Assembly: GCA_030612385.1 (NCBI GenBank)
Contig: JAUWNZ010000036.1
Span: 1 to 8,985, forward strand
Reading direction: 5' to 3'
Source: Pseudomonadota bacterium
GTDB lineage: Bacteria; Desulfobacterota; Syntrophia; Syntrophales; JADFWA01
Length of the DNA: 8,985 nucleotides
Position 1 is the first letter of the stretch; each line of letters starts with the position of its first letter. The notes under the pieces are model-generated. The model saw nothing but the letters and a program-made list of their open reading frames with translations. It was not told the origin of the DNA and searched no databases. Positions 1 to 7,687 of the stretch are shown here, in pieces. Position numbers and translations under genes: made by a program.

Positions 1-1253
1 TATTCCTGCTCGAATCTGTCTGCCGCGGCAAGGTAAATTTTGTCCCTGTCGCTTAAGGCTTCTGCGCCGATAACGGTTGAAATTTCTCTCAGGCGGTTTC
101 CTTCCGCATAGACCGCATAAGACTGCATGAATACGCTGTTATGATCTTCTCTGGTTTTTCCCTCTCCTATTCCTTCCTTCATCATTCTCGAAAGAGAGAG
201 GAATACATCTATCGGCGGATATATTCTCTTCCTGTCAAGGGCTCTGGACAGGACGATCTGACCCTCGGTGATATACCCTGTAAGATCCGGTATGGGATGG
301 GTAATATCATCATCGGGCATCGTCAAAATCGGCAGGATTGTCACCGATCCCTCTCTGCCCGATATTCTTCCCGCCCTCTCATACATGGAAGAGAGATCTG
401 TATACATGTAACCCGGATAACCCCTTCTGCTCGGTATCTCTCCTCTCATGGCGGCAAGTTCACGAAGCGCATCGCAGTAATTCGTAATATCGGTCAGGAT
501 AACCAGCACATGCATGCCGTGTCTCCACGCCAGGTATTCGGCGGCGGTCAAGGCAAGGCGGGGCGTCGATAATCTTTCTATTACGGGAGATGATGCAGTA
601 TTGATAAAGGCTACCGATCTGCCGAGGGCGCCAGTCTCTTCGAGGTTGGATATAAAATAAGCGGCATCGTCATAGCTCACGCCGATCGCTCCAAATACAA
701 TTGCAAATGTTTCTTTGTCGCCTTTCAAGGCCGCCTGTCTTACTATCTGTGATGCTATCCTGTTATGAGGGAGACCCGATCCGCTAAAGATTGGCAGCTT
801 CTGCCCTCTGACAAGAACATTCAAGCCATCGATGGCGGAGATGCCGGTTTCGATAAATTCGGATGGTGGCTGCCGGGATGCCGGATTTACAGGCGCTCCG
901 TTAATGTCAACGTAATCCTCCGCCAGGATAGGTGCCCCGCCATCGATGGGCTCTCCGCTTCCGTCGAATATCCTTCCCAGTATATCAGCGGATACGGGCA
1001 GTTTCAATGTTTCGCCCTTGTATCTTACCCTGCTCTTCAGAAGATCGACCTCGCTGACACCGCCAAATACCTGGACGACCGTCATTTTCTTGCCTGCTTC
1101 AATGACCTGCCCGCTTCTCGTCTCGCCGGTTCCCAATTGAACGTCGACAATCTCGTTGAATCTGATGCCGGGGATACTCTCAATAATAAGGAGCGATCTT
1201 CTCGCGGTGCTGATCGCCTTTGTTTCTCTTATAAATAGTTGAGTGGATTCCAC
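1..1253 (-). CDS. atpB: V/A-type ATPase subunit B (regulatory, non-catalytic), C-terminus cut off by window edge
   Basis: Subunit B alternates with AtpA in the A3B3 head and carries the non-catalytic nucleotide site. I read 417 codons with no stop before the window edge; the family is usually about 430-470 residues, so only a short C-terminal piece is missing. The N-terminal beta-barrel covers about residues 5-75. Where a catalytic subunit has its P-loop, this protein has FSGSGLPHN (156-164), the family's non-catalytic variant. The alpha/beta signature [10 protein letters not shown] spans 346-355, followed by R356, the expected arginine finger toward the AtpA site, and then [11 protein letters not shown] (361-371). 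The usual Pro of VLPSLS is Leu here. The start is GTG at 1253, overlapping the atpA TAG by one base (TAGTG), with GAGGG at 1260-1264 as ribosome binding site, six bases away. Identification is firm; atpD probably follows beyond the left edge. Confidence 0.96.
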   Translation of the reverse strand, partial: MESTQLFIRETKAISTARRSLLIIESIPGIRFNEIVDVQLGTGETRSGQVIEAGKKMTVVQVFGGVSEVDLLKSRVRYKGETLKLPVSADILGRIFDGSGEPIDGGAPILAEDYVDINGAPVNPASRQPPSEFIETGISAIDGLNVLVRGQKLPIFSGSGLPHNRIASQIVRQAALKGDKETFAIVFGAIGVSYDDAAYFISNLEETGALGRSVAFINTASSPVIERLSTPRLALTAAEYLAWRHGMHVLVILTDITNYCDALRELAAMRGEIPSRRGYPGYMYTDLSSMYERAGRISGREGSVTILPILTMPDDDITHPIPDLTGYITEGQIVLSRALDRKRIYPPIDVFLSLSRMMKEGIGEGKTREDHNSVFMQSYAVYAEGNRLREISTVIGAEALSDRDKIYLAAADRFEQE

Positions 1254-2995
1254 TATATTCCCTCTTTCTGATTTTCCATATCAGACCGTAAGTCCTCAAT
1301 ATATCCATCTATGTCTTCATTCGATATCTCTTTCATTCTTGATATTTTCTGCAACATCCGTGAAGAGGCGATCTCGCTTACCAAGGTTCCCGATGCAGAT
1401 AGCTTCTGAGCAAGTTCATGAAATTTCATGATTGTTCCGAGCATCATATGCGCCCTTCGGGGAGTTGTATATGTGTCGACCGGATGGTAGGCGTTCTGCA
1501 TAAGGAAATCCTCCCTTATCATTCTTGCGACAAGGAGAACCAGTTTATCATCTTCAGGCAGTGATTCAGGACCGACAAGCGTTAAAATTTCTTCTAATTC
1601 CGCCTCCTGTTGGAGTATTTTGAGCGCTATGTTTCTTGTTTCCGACCATTCGGGGCTGATTGAACTCCACCACTTTCTCGTTGCGTCTGTGTAGAGACTG
1701 TAGCTGCCAAGCCAGCTTATCGTAGGAAAATGTCGTTTATTTGCCAGGGCAACATCCAGTGAGTAGAGCGCTTCAACGATCCTGAGGGTATTTTGAGTGA
1801 CCGGTTCGCTGAAGTCAGCTCCCGGAGGGCTTACCGCTCCGATTACGGTAACCGACCCCGTCCTCGACGGCCTTCCCTTGCACTCGACTCTTCCTGATCT
1901 CTCGTAGAATGAGGCCAGTCTTGAACCGAGATATGTCGGAAAGCCTTCCTCTCCTGGTGTCTCTTCCAGCCTTGCTCCTATTTCCCTCATCGCTTCAGCC
2001 CATCGTGAAGTGGAATCGGCAACGAGGAGCACATCGTATCCCATATCTCTGAAGTACTCAGCAATGGTGATGCCTATGAAGATGCTGATCTCCCTTGCCA
2101 CAACGGGCATATTGGATGTGTTGGCGATAAATATTTCTTTTTCCTGTAATAGTCTGCCGGTGTTTGGGTCTTTAAGTTTCCTGAAACTATGGAGGACATC
2201 CGCCATTTCGTTTCCCCGTTCCCCGCAACCCACATAGATGTTTATCTGCGTCTGGGCCCATCTGGCCATCTGCTGCAGGGTTACAGTCTTTCCGGTTCCG
2301 AAGCCGCCGGGTATCGCTGCCTTGCCTCCAAGCGCCAGGGGAAACATGTAATCTATAATTCTGGTTCCGGTGATAAGCAGGTTTTCGGGATTCAATCTCT
2401 TTTTGTAGAGCCTGGGTTTTCTCGCCGGCCATCGCTGCATAAGTGTAATCTGTTTTTCCTTGCCTTTATCATCTACTACGAGCGCAACCGTCTCTTCTAT
2501 CGTATAATCACCCTCGGAGATCTTCTGTATCGAGCCATTGACACCTATCGGCGCCATAATTCGGTGTTCCACGAGCCCTGTTTCAGAAACGGTGCCGATA
2601 ATATCGCCCTCTTCGATCTGATCGCCGGCTTTGACTGAAGGTGTGAAATGCCACTTCCTGTTCCGGTCGAGGGGAGAGGTTCGCACTCCTCTTTCTATAA
2701 AATCACCTGTGGCTTCAATCATTGTAACAAGAGATCTCTGAGTGCCGTCGAAGATATTTCCAACGAGGCCCGGTCCAAGCTCCACCATCAGAATTTCTCC
2801 CGTTCCTTTGACCGGTTCCCCAACGCGAAGTCCAACGGTGTCTTCATAGACCTGTATGACCGCCTTATCTTCCTCGAGCCCGATTACCTCTCCGGCAAGC
2901 CTTGCATCCCCAACCTCGACGACTTCGTATACACGTGTTCCCCGCATCTCTTCCGCGATTACGACGGGCCCCGAAATCCTCCAGATCTTCCCCAT
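1253..2995 (-). CDS. atpA: V/A-type ATPase catalytic subunit A
   Basis: This is the ATP-hydrolysing or ATP-synthesising subunit of the peripheral A3B3 head. Its 580 residues match the family length. In order: an N-terminal beta-barrel (about 3-70); the bulge domain specific to V/A-type A subunits (about 115-190); the P-loop GGFGTGKT at 230-237 with K236 and T237 for phosphate and Mg binding; the GER motif at 258-260 with E259 as the expected catalytic glutamate; a Walker B strand VLLVAD (322-327) followed by STSRWAEA; the alpha/beta signature [10 protein letters not shown] at 424-433; and a C-terminal helical domain. No key residue is missing. The ATG overlaps the atpF stop by one base (TAATG), and AAGGA at 3003-3007 lies seven bases upstream, so the start is well supported. 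The bulge and the GER context separate it from F-type beta and from flagellar or secretion ATPases. Confidence 0.98.
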   Translation of the reverse strand: MGKIWRISGPVVIAEEMRGTRVYEVVEVGDARLAGEVIGLEEDKAVIQVYEDTVGLRVGEPVKGTGEILMVELGPGLVGNIFDGTQRSLVTMIEATGDFIERGVRTSPLDRNRKWHFTPSVKAGDQIEEGDIIGTVSETGLVEHRIMAPIGVNGSIQKISEGDYTIEETVALVVDDKGKEKQITLMQRWPARKPRLYKKRLNPENLLITGTRIIDYMFPLALGGKAAIPGGFGTGKTVTLQQMARWAQTQINIYVGCGERGNEMADVLHSFRKLKDPNTGRLLQEKEIFIANTSNMPVVAREISIFIGITIAEYFRDMGYDVLLVADSTSRWAEAMREIGARLEETPGEEGFPTYLGSRLASFYERSGRVECKGRPSRTGSVTVIGAVSPPGADFSEPVTQNTLRIVEALYSLDVALANKRHFPTISWLGSYSLYTDATRKWWSSISPEWSETRNIALKILQQEAELEEILTLVGPESLPEDDKLVLLVARMIREDFLMQNAYHPVDTYTTPRRAHMMLGTIMKFHELAQKLSASGTLVSEIASSRMLQKISRMKEISNEDIDGYIEDLRSDMENQKEGI

Positions 2996-3372
2996 TAATC
3001 ATTCCTTTCCACAGGGCGCTGAATCTCTATGGCAAATCCTAATAATTTCTTCGTGTAAGATTTGTAGAATTCTCTTACATCTTCTCTTTCTGTATCAAAT
3101 CTTGGAGGTATCTCGACAATGACCGGAGTTACCGTCTTCTTTTTCTCGATGTATTTGATAAGGTCATCCACGTAATCCGTCCAGTTTTTCGGTATCAGGA
3201 TTATCCCGATCGATGTATCTTTTTCAAATTCCCTTAGCGCTTCCCTGACTTTTTCCCCGACATTGCGGTCGTCTTCTATCACCCTGTATTCGTCAACCCC
3301 GGCGAGCCGCATGAGCGCTGCCTGATCTTTATTGCCGATAACGGCGATCTTCAACTTCTTCGGTTGCATCAT
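2995..3372 (-). CDS. atpF: V/A-type ATPase central-stalk subunit F
   Basis: Subunit F is a small Rossmann-like protein bound to subunit D in the rotating central stalk; in relatives it contributes to coupling and regulation. The 125-residue product shows the family pattern: strand KIAVIGNKD at 8-16, a helix, then VDEYRVIED (26-34), a second strand IGIILIPKNW at 55-64, a third strand PVIVEIPP at 83-90, and a C-terminal helix KSYTKKLLGFAIEI (104-117) that would contact D and the head. Two adjacent ATG codons (3372 and 3369) could both start it. The first overlaps the atpC stop by four bases (ATGA), the second by one. GGTGA seven bases upstream of the first ATG supports 3372. It lies between atpC and atpA as in Enterococcus and Thermus type operons (ntpG/atpF). 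It is not related to F-type AtpF (subunit b) despite the shared symbol. Confidence 0.93.
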   Translation of the reverse strand: MMQPKKLKIAVIGNKDQAALMRLAGVDEYRVIEDDRNVGEKVREALREFEKDTSIGIILIPKNWTDYVDDLIKYIEKKKTVTPVIVEIPPRFDTEREDVREFYKSYTKKLLGFAIEIQRPVERND

Positions 3373-4409
3373 GGCGCAATCACCAGATAGTCCTTAATCT
3401 CTGACAGCGGTATGCCATCTGCCAGTGCCTTCAGGATTAGTCTTACATTTCGTATCTCCAGTTCCTTCAAGATTAGATACCAGAATATGTTAAGGGACGT
3501 TAATATCCTGGGGGAGAGTAGTTCATTCAACAATCGAAATTTGTGTTTGTCTATAGTCCTGTCTATAGCCGTTATGTTTCCTCCCCGCTCATAGCTTTTT
3601 AAAATTTCCAGTGCCATCTGATGGTATTCGGTATGTTCCAGTCCGGCCGCTATTTCGGCGGGCTTGAGAGAGAACAACTCTTTTACGATGCGGCCTGAGA
3701 GCATATGCCCCCCATCGAGCGCGGCCTTCCCGGCAGGGGCTTCCTTCCCGGGGAGGACAGATCGAAAAACGGCCTGAAGATTTATAAAATCGATCATAAT
3801 GCCGAGGGCTTTGATAGATACGCGACTATCCCCCATCTTTGCCATCGTGCCTGTCAGTCGCACATAGTACATCCTGCCCAGCCCGGCTTCCCATTTCGGC
3901 ATAGACCCTATATCGATTTCTTTAATATCTTCTACGATAGATGCGTAATCAACCAGGTCGCATTTCACAAGCGCGTCAATGATTCCGTCGACACTCTTTA
4001 CATCCGACAACCCATCGAGATATCCCTGGTCATAAATTATGCCCAGCGGCGCCATGGGAGCTGTTTTGCCGGCTAAAACCTGTCTTAATGATATCTTTGT
4101 ATTCAAGACATCATACTTTTCCATGTACAGATCGGCGAGACGAATAATGTCGGAGGGAAGGTTCAACCGGCGGAGGCGCTTCACGCATTCCCCGAGGTAT
4201 CTCCATAGATATTGATCGGCATCGTCAAAGGTTTTGACAGGTTGCTCCCGAAGATAACCGCCAATGTCAGTATCTCTAATGGCTTCCAGTATATCCTGGG
4301 TGGTCGATTTTTGCAGCATTTCATCGACATGGCCGGCAGATATAACTCTGACCTCTTCGCCTTTAAGATAGGCTGATGAAAATGCGTAACGAGCGCTGAT
4401 TAGATTCAA
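3369..4409 (-). CDS. atpC: V/A-type ATPase subunit C (homologue of eukaryotic V-ATPase subunit d)
   Basis: Subunit C is the funnel-shaped all-helical protein that sits on the proteolipid ring and acts as socket for the D/F shaft. The 346 residues fit the family (about 320-350) and are helical throughout, with no membrane segment. The N-terminal stretch ISARYAFSSAYLKGEE (4-19) and the C-terminal helix at about 308-334 (key residues W310, Y311, K315, E316, E318, R320 and N321, then R323 and A328-G332) are family hallmarks. The start is TTG at 4409. It overlaps the atpE TGA by four bases (TTGA), and no ATG lies near; starting later would remove the conserved N-terminal helix. The rare start and tight overlap imply translation coupled to atpE. 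It is unrelated to F-type epsilon, which shares the symbol atpC. Confidence 0.93.
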   Translation of the reverse strand: MNLISARYAFSSAYLKGEEVRVISAGHVDEMLQKSTTQDILEAIRDTDIGGYLREQPVKTFDDADQYLWRYLGECVKRLRRLNLPSDIIRLADLYMEKYDVLNTKISLRQVLAGKTAPMAPLGIIYDQGYLDGLSDVKSVDGIIDALVKCDLVDYASIVEDIKEIDIGSMPKWEAGLGRMYYVRLTGTMAKMGDSRVSIKALGIMIDFINLQAVFRSVLPGKEAPAGKAALDGGHMLSGRIVKELFSLKPAEIAAGLEHTEYHQMALEILKSYERGGNITAIDRTIDKHKFRLLNELLSPRILTSLNIFWYLILKELEIRNVRLILKALADGIPLSEIKDYLVIAP

Positions 4410-5002
4410 CTTTCACCCGCCCCAAAGAGTTTACCACCGATTTCCGGCAATATTTTTGCCATCAACATATCGAGTCTGGTATCGAATGTATTATCGATGC
4501 TCACCATGCCATTGGTCTTCTCGGCAAGAATCCCGCCCAGGCAGTCAATCTCCCTGACTTCTGTTATTTTTTCGCTTAAGCTGCTGTTCTCTTCAATAAT
4601 CTTACTGACATCGCCGGCGTCTTTATGGGAGACAAATATCCTGACACTGTCTTCCGTTTCGAAGGCATCGATTGCCTCTTTGATGAGATGGAGGAGTGAT
4701 TTTTTGTCAGGTGCAGCCTGTCGCAGTTCATTCTTAACCTTTGAAATAATCTCATTGATGACGGCGTTCTTTTGCTTCAATATTTCCTGACGGGCTTTCA
4801 GTGAGGCCTGGGCCAGGATCTTTGATGCCTCGCGGCGGGCCTCATCGATGATCATCTTTTTTTCCTTTTCGAATCTCTGTCTCCTCCGGTCTTTTGCCTC
4901 TTCGATCATCTCGCTTGCCCTGAGCCCGGCGTCGCTTGTGATTTTGTCGGCATCCTTCCCGGCCTTTTCGAGAACGGCTTTCCTTATTTTATCAGCTTTC
5001 AT
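4406..5002 (-). CDS. atpE: V/A-type ATPase peripheral-stalk subunit E
   Basis: Subunit E forms, with a small G/H-type partner, the peripheral stalk that holds the head against rotation. The 198-residue product (family about 185-210) has a long charged amphipathic helix at about 1-95, rich in Glu, Lys, Arg and Ala, predicted as coiled coil. A globular C-terminal domain follows, with the conserved segment GGILAEKTNGM at 156-166, then D170, N171, F173 and R176. The frame stays open upstream to 5155, but that part overlaps atpK and encodes His/Cys-rich sequence unlike the family. ATG 5002, just before KADKIRKAVLEKA, is therefore chosen. It lies eight bases after the atpK stop. The ribosome binding site is poor: AACATATT precedes the ATG and no purine-rich core is visible, unlike the other genes here. 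The partner subunit is not found in the window. Confidence 0.92.
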   Translation of the reverse strand: MKADKIRKAVLEKAGKDADKITSDAGLRASEMIEEAKDRRRQRFEKEKKMIIDEARREASKILAQASLKARQEILKQKNAVINEIISKVKNELRQAAPDKKSLLHLIKEAIDAFETEDSVRIFVSHKDAGDVSKIIEENSSLSEKITEVREIDCLGGILAEKTNGMVSIDNTFDTRLDMLMAKILPEIGGKLFGAGES

Positions 5003-5010
5003 AATATGTT

Positions 5011-5478
5011 CTACATAAACCCCGCAATGTTCAACGCCATGATTACAAATACCAGTCCCAGTACACCGATAAGTTCCACAAAGACGGCGAGCATCATCGA
5101 TGTGGTGAGTATCTGCCCCTTTGTTTTTGGCAGAAGCGCTATGCCTGAGGCGCAAACCGATCCCTGGAAAATCGAGGAAAAAAGCTCGGCGACGGCGCCC
5201 ATAACGCCGATGGAAAGAACCCCGATACCGGCGCCGCCGGTAGCCGGAAGGTTCGGGCTGACCACGGTAAGGATAATGATAAAAATGATCAATCCATAAA
5301 AGGTTTGTGTCATGGGAAGAGACGCGAGCACTATAATATTTCTCAACTGTCCCGGTTCTTCGGAAAGAGTCGCCACTCCGGCGGATGCGGCCATTGAAAT
5401 ACCTATCGCCGATCCAGCCAGACCTCCCGCCAGTGCGGTTGCCCCCCCCAGTGTGGCAAGAGCCTGTATTTCAGTCAT
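5011..5478 (-). CDS. atpK: V/A-type ATPase proteolipid subunit K (rotor ring), four-helix type with Na+-site residues
   Basis: Subunit K forms the ion-carrying rotor ring. The 155 residues form a duplicated hairpin, with four hydrophobic helices at about 9-36, 47-74, 82-111 and 123-150. The ion-binding carboxylate is E135 in helix 4 (VFVELIGVLG). Helix 2 has LPMTQTFY (54-61) with no carboxylate, and helix 3 has FQGSVCASG (104-112). From memory of Enterococcus hirae NtpK, its Na+ ligands L61, T64, Q65, Y68, Q110 and E139 correspond to L54, T57, Q58, Y61, Q105 and E135 here, a complete match. This predicts sodium specificity and one ion per four-helix subunit; transport itself is inferred. The start ATG at 5478 has the best ribosome binding site in the operon, GAGGTG at 5484-5489, five bases away, which fits the many copies needed for a ring. 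It lies 14 bases after the atpI stop. Confidence 0.95.
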   Translation of the reverse strand: MTEIQALATLGGATALAGGLAGSAIGISMAASAGVATLSEEPGQLRNIIVLASLPMTQTFYGLIIFIIILTVVSPNLPATGGAGIGVLSIGVMGAVAELFSSIFQGSVCASGIALLPKTKGQILTTSMMLAVFVELIGVLGLVFVIMALNIAGFM

Positions 5479-5483
5479 TTTTT

Positions 5484-5489
5484 CACCTC
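5484..5489 (-). promoter_or_regulatory. Strong Shine-Dalgarno site of atpK
   Basis: GAGGTG on the minus strand, five A residues before the atpK ATG, is nearly ideal. It is the strongest site in the operon and precedes the gene whose product is needed in the highest number of copies. Confidence 0.7.
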
Positions 5490-5492
5490 GTT

Positions 5493-7496
5493 TTAAGATT
5501 TTGTGCCTACAACCACATGCCTTTGATGCCTCAGATGAAACGGAGCATATTCTCTACCACCCCCTTCATAAAACTTCATTAAAAATTCCACAAAACACAG
5601 CCTGAGTGAATGTATAAAAGCTGCCAGGCTGCTAAGAAGCAGATTGAAGACATGCAGGACGACAAGCATTATCATGGCCACGATAGATGCAATAACGAAT
5701 CCGGCGACGCCGGGTATCAAATTTCTTAGAGTGGAAGAAAACCATTCGGCGAGAAGATTGAAAGATGAGGCGAGATAAAAGGTTGCAAGACCCACTCCCG
5801 CCAGCCTGGAGTATGACATGATATCCCCCAGGAAGCCGGTGAGATCAAATATCCAGAAGATCGCCCCCATAAGGCCCATCTGCATCAATGCCCCGATGAC
5901 AATGAATATCAGGCCCGCGGATAAAGGATAGACAAAGGCGGAATACACTTCTGGGCCTAATGGCAGGAGTCTTATGTGCAACAGGGTCTCAAAGAGATAG
6001 GGTATGCCGAAAATCTCTGAAAGGAATAATCCTGTTTTGCTGAGTATCAATCCCTTGTTGCCTTTCCTGATCCCTCTGATGAGCGCCAGTATATGGGCCG
6101 TGTTTACATGAATCATCCCTATAAGCAGCGAAAGGATAATAAATGAGATGGGGTCGGAGAGTTGTTTTTGCACCTGTCCCGCCAATGCGATGGTTTTTAA
6201 CTCGATGCTGAAGTACCTGTTCAGAAAATCTCCGAGAAAGGTTCCGGAAAGTAATCCAAAAAGAAGAGCCGCCGATCCGCTGATGTACAAGACGTTGCGA
6301 AACAGATGGACCCCCTCGGAGGCTGGATCGTCCACAAGTTTATCCAGTAGAAATCCGGCTAATAAAATAAGTCCGATAGCATATACCACGTCATTGAGCA
6401 TAAGTCCGAAGAAGAAGGCGAAGAAATAGGCCACAACAGGTGTGGGATCCCAGTCGCCGTATCCGGGAAGACTGAAGAGGTTTACGATGACCTGAAATGG
6501 TCGAATAGCGGGAGGATTTTTAAGCTTCGTTGGAGGCTCATCCCCTGGAGCGGGACACTTTGTTTCAATAAATACATGCTCCAGGGTCTCATTTAATCTG
6601 GAAGTTGCCGCAGCTATGCTGCCTTGCGGCACCCAGCCCTCAATCAGGGTGACATATTTTGACTCGCATGCCTGTTTGAGGACGGACAACCTTTCGCGCT
6701 CCGCGGTGAGTAGTTCCCTGAAGAGGACTATCCCGTCTAAATCTTCTTCGATCAGGATTTGCGTCTCTTTTTGAGATTCCTCTATCTCCTCCTTCATTTT
6801 GCGAATTATTTCATCGCTCTCTTGTAAAAACTCCCTCATGGTCAGCTCTTCAGCCGGTATCTTCATGCTTGTCGCCCCAATCTCCCTGATCAGGGTTTCT
6901 ATAAACTTTCGATTTTCAGCGCCTGCAATAAAATAGATTGCGATTTTGTCTTCAACATGGACAGTGATATCCTGGAGCAGGAGCCGACCTGCTTTTTCTT
7001 TAAATATCTTATAGGCTTCTTTGGAAAGGGCCAGGATATCAGTGAAAATATAGCTCCCGGAGTAATGCAGGTCTTTCAGAGATACATTTATCTCACCTGA
7101 CAGGGTGTCAAGGTATTTTCCAAGCTCTTCAAGATTTGCAGTTTCTTCCTTTAGTCGCCCGGTTTTCCCTGTAAGTTTTATAAATCTATCATGGATTTTG
7201 CTGATCCGGTCTGTAATTTCATCAAGGGAGCGGGGTGTAATATATTCCGGCAGAAGGATAGTTCTTCCCTCTTTTAGATATGCAATGATATCATCTGCAT
7301 AGGTCAGCGCTTTCTTTGCGCGACTTACATCCCTTTCAATTGCCGCTTTGTCGACAGGTCCCAGTTCCGTTGCCTTTTCAACATGGAGAACGCCAATTTT
7401 CTGCAGTAGATTGAGAGTCTTGCCGGAGAGGTTCTTGAGGGTTATCACCTTCATCTTCATCATTGATTCGGGTGTATTTATAAATAAGGGTATCAT
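5493..7496 (-). CDS. atpI: V/A-type ATPase membrane subunit I (a-subunit homologue)
   Basis: Subunit I is the membrane stator holding the two half-channels beside the K ring; its soluble N-terminal half anchors the peripheral stalks. The 667 residues are typical. The N-terminal half (about 13-330) has alpha/beta lobes joined by long charged helices (about 90-135 and 217-275) and the conserved GWVP at 287-290. The C-terminal half (about 352-635) has some seven or eight membrane helices, including FFFGLMLNDVVYA (361-373) and LLFGLLSGTFLGD (411-423). R564 in SYSRLAGVGLA and R632 in HSLRLCFVEF match the two arginines essential for ion transfer in the family. KFYEGGGREYAPF (641-653) is the usual C-terminal motif, followed by a 14-residue tail. 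ATG 7496 is chosen because GGAGG lies 11 bases upstream. The later MMKMK cluster (7463-7454) fits the usual family N-terminus better but has no such site. It is the first operon gene. Confidence 0.96.
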   Translation of the reverse strand: MIPLFINTPESMMKMKVITLKNLSGKTLNLLQKIGVLHVEKATELGPVDKAAIERDVSRAKKALTYADDIIAYLKEGRTILLPEYITPRSLDEITDRISKIHDRFIKLTGKTGRLKEETANLEELGKYLDTLSGEINVSLKDLHYSGSYIFTDILALSKEAYKIFKEKAGRLLLQDITVHVEDKIAIYFIAGAENRKFIETLIREIGATSMKIPAEELTMREFLQESDEIIRKMKEEIEESQKETQILIEEDLDGIVLFRELLTAERERLSVLKQACESKYVTLIEGWVPQGSIAAATSRLNETLEHVFIETKCPAPGDEPPTKLKNPPAIRPFQVIVNLFSLPGYGDWDPTPVVAYFFAFFFGLMLNDVVYAIGLILLAGFLLDKLVDDPASEGVHLFRNVLYISGSAALLFGLLSGTFLGDFLNRYFSIELKTIALAGQVQKQLSDPISFIILSLLIGMIHVNTAHILALIRGIRKGNKGLILSKTGLFLSEIFGIPYLFETLLHIRLLPLGPEVYSAFVYPLSAGLIFIVIGALMQMGLMGAIFWIFDLTGFLGDIMSYSRLAGVGLATFYLASSFNLLAEWFSSTLRNLIPGVAGFVIASIVAMIMLVVLHVFNLLLSSLAAFIHSLRLCFVEFLMKFYEGGGREYAPFHLRHQRHVVVGTKS

Positions 7497-7507
7497 CCTG
7501 GCGGGAT

Positions 7508-7512
7508 CCTCC
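7508..7512 (-). promoter_or_regulatory. Shine-Dalgarno site deciding the atpI start
   Basis: GGAGG on the minus strand, 11 bases before ATG 7496. The spacing is a little long, but no comparable site precedes the internal ATG codons at 7463, 7460 or 7454, so it supports a start that adds about 11 residues to the usual N-terminus. Confidence 0.5.
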
Positions 7513-7687
7513 GGTAAAGTCAGCCTTTAGAAGTTTATCTGAAATCCCTCCGTTCTCCATTTAATAGGGTAAGGGGGATTTTCATATTTCGTTGTGGCAG
7601 CAAGCCATGAAAGTTTCTCCGGCTTTTGAAACTCTTAGAAATCAATTGACAAAACCCATATGTGATAATAGCATATTAGTTTTATAG
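7513..7687. promoter_or_regulatory. Divergent intergenic region between atpI and the heptose kinase
   Basis: This AT-rich stretch of about 175 bases separates the two divergent transcription units and holds no supported gene, so both promoters should lie here. TTGACA (plus strand, 7646-7651) overlaps TTGTCA read on the minus strand (7652-7647) around the small palindrome TCAATTGA. I could not find a convincing -10 partner for the minus-strand promoter; the best by spacing is only TCAAAA. Short weak inverted repeats occur (AGTTTC at 7612-7617 with GAAACT at 7628-7633; TGGC/GCCA at 7596-7608), with no recognised regulator site. A G-rich run, AAGGGGGATTTT (7571-7582), resembles fragments common in dispersed intergenic repeats. 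Confidence 0.5.
7646..7674 (+). promoter_or_regulatory. Possible sigma70-type promoter for the heptose kinase gene
   Basis: A consensus -35 hexamer TTGACA (7646-7651) is followed after 17 bases by TAGCAT (7669-7674), a weak -10 that keeps the key T1, A2 and T6. Transcription would start near 7681, only a few bases before ATG 7688, leaving no room for a ribosome binding site for that ATG. Either that ATG is used leaderless or translation begins at the internal GTG 7733. Confidence 0.3.

Noticed and set aside
765..1238. Plus-strand open frame of 157 residues opposite atpB
   Set aside because: It is the antisense shadow of strongly conserved atpB codons, with no recognisable domain or start signal.
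2189..2638. Plus-strand open frame of 149 residues opposite atpA
   Set aside because: It is an antisense shadow of the atpA P-loop and GER regions; its composition is explained by the opposite strand.
4406..5155. Longer version of atpE starting at 5155
   Set aside because: The extra 51 residues overlap the atpK coding region in another frame, are His/Cys-rich, and lack family similarity; ATG 5002 gives the normal AtpE length and N-terminus.
1253..7496. F-type ATP synthase or flagellar/secretion ATPase operon
   Set aside because: The AtpA bulge domain, non-catalytic AtpB, the I, C and F subunits and the four-helix K are specific to the V/A type.
7378..7560. Minus-strand open frame of 60 residues before and into atpI, considered as a possible missing atpH
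   Set aside because: It overlaps the atpI start in another frame, has no coiled-coil heptad pattern or hydrophobic core, and ATG 7560 has no ribosome binding site.
7571..7582. AAGGGGGATTTT as a separate repeat element
   Set aside because: It is too short to support alone; no second copy or inverted partner is present in the window.
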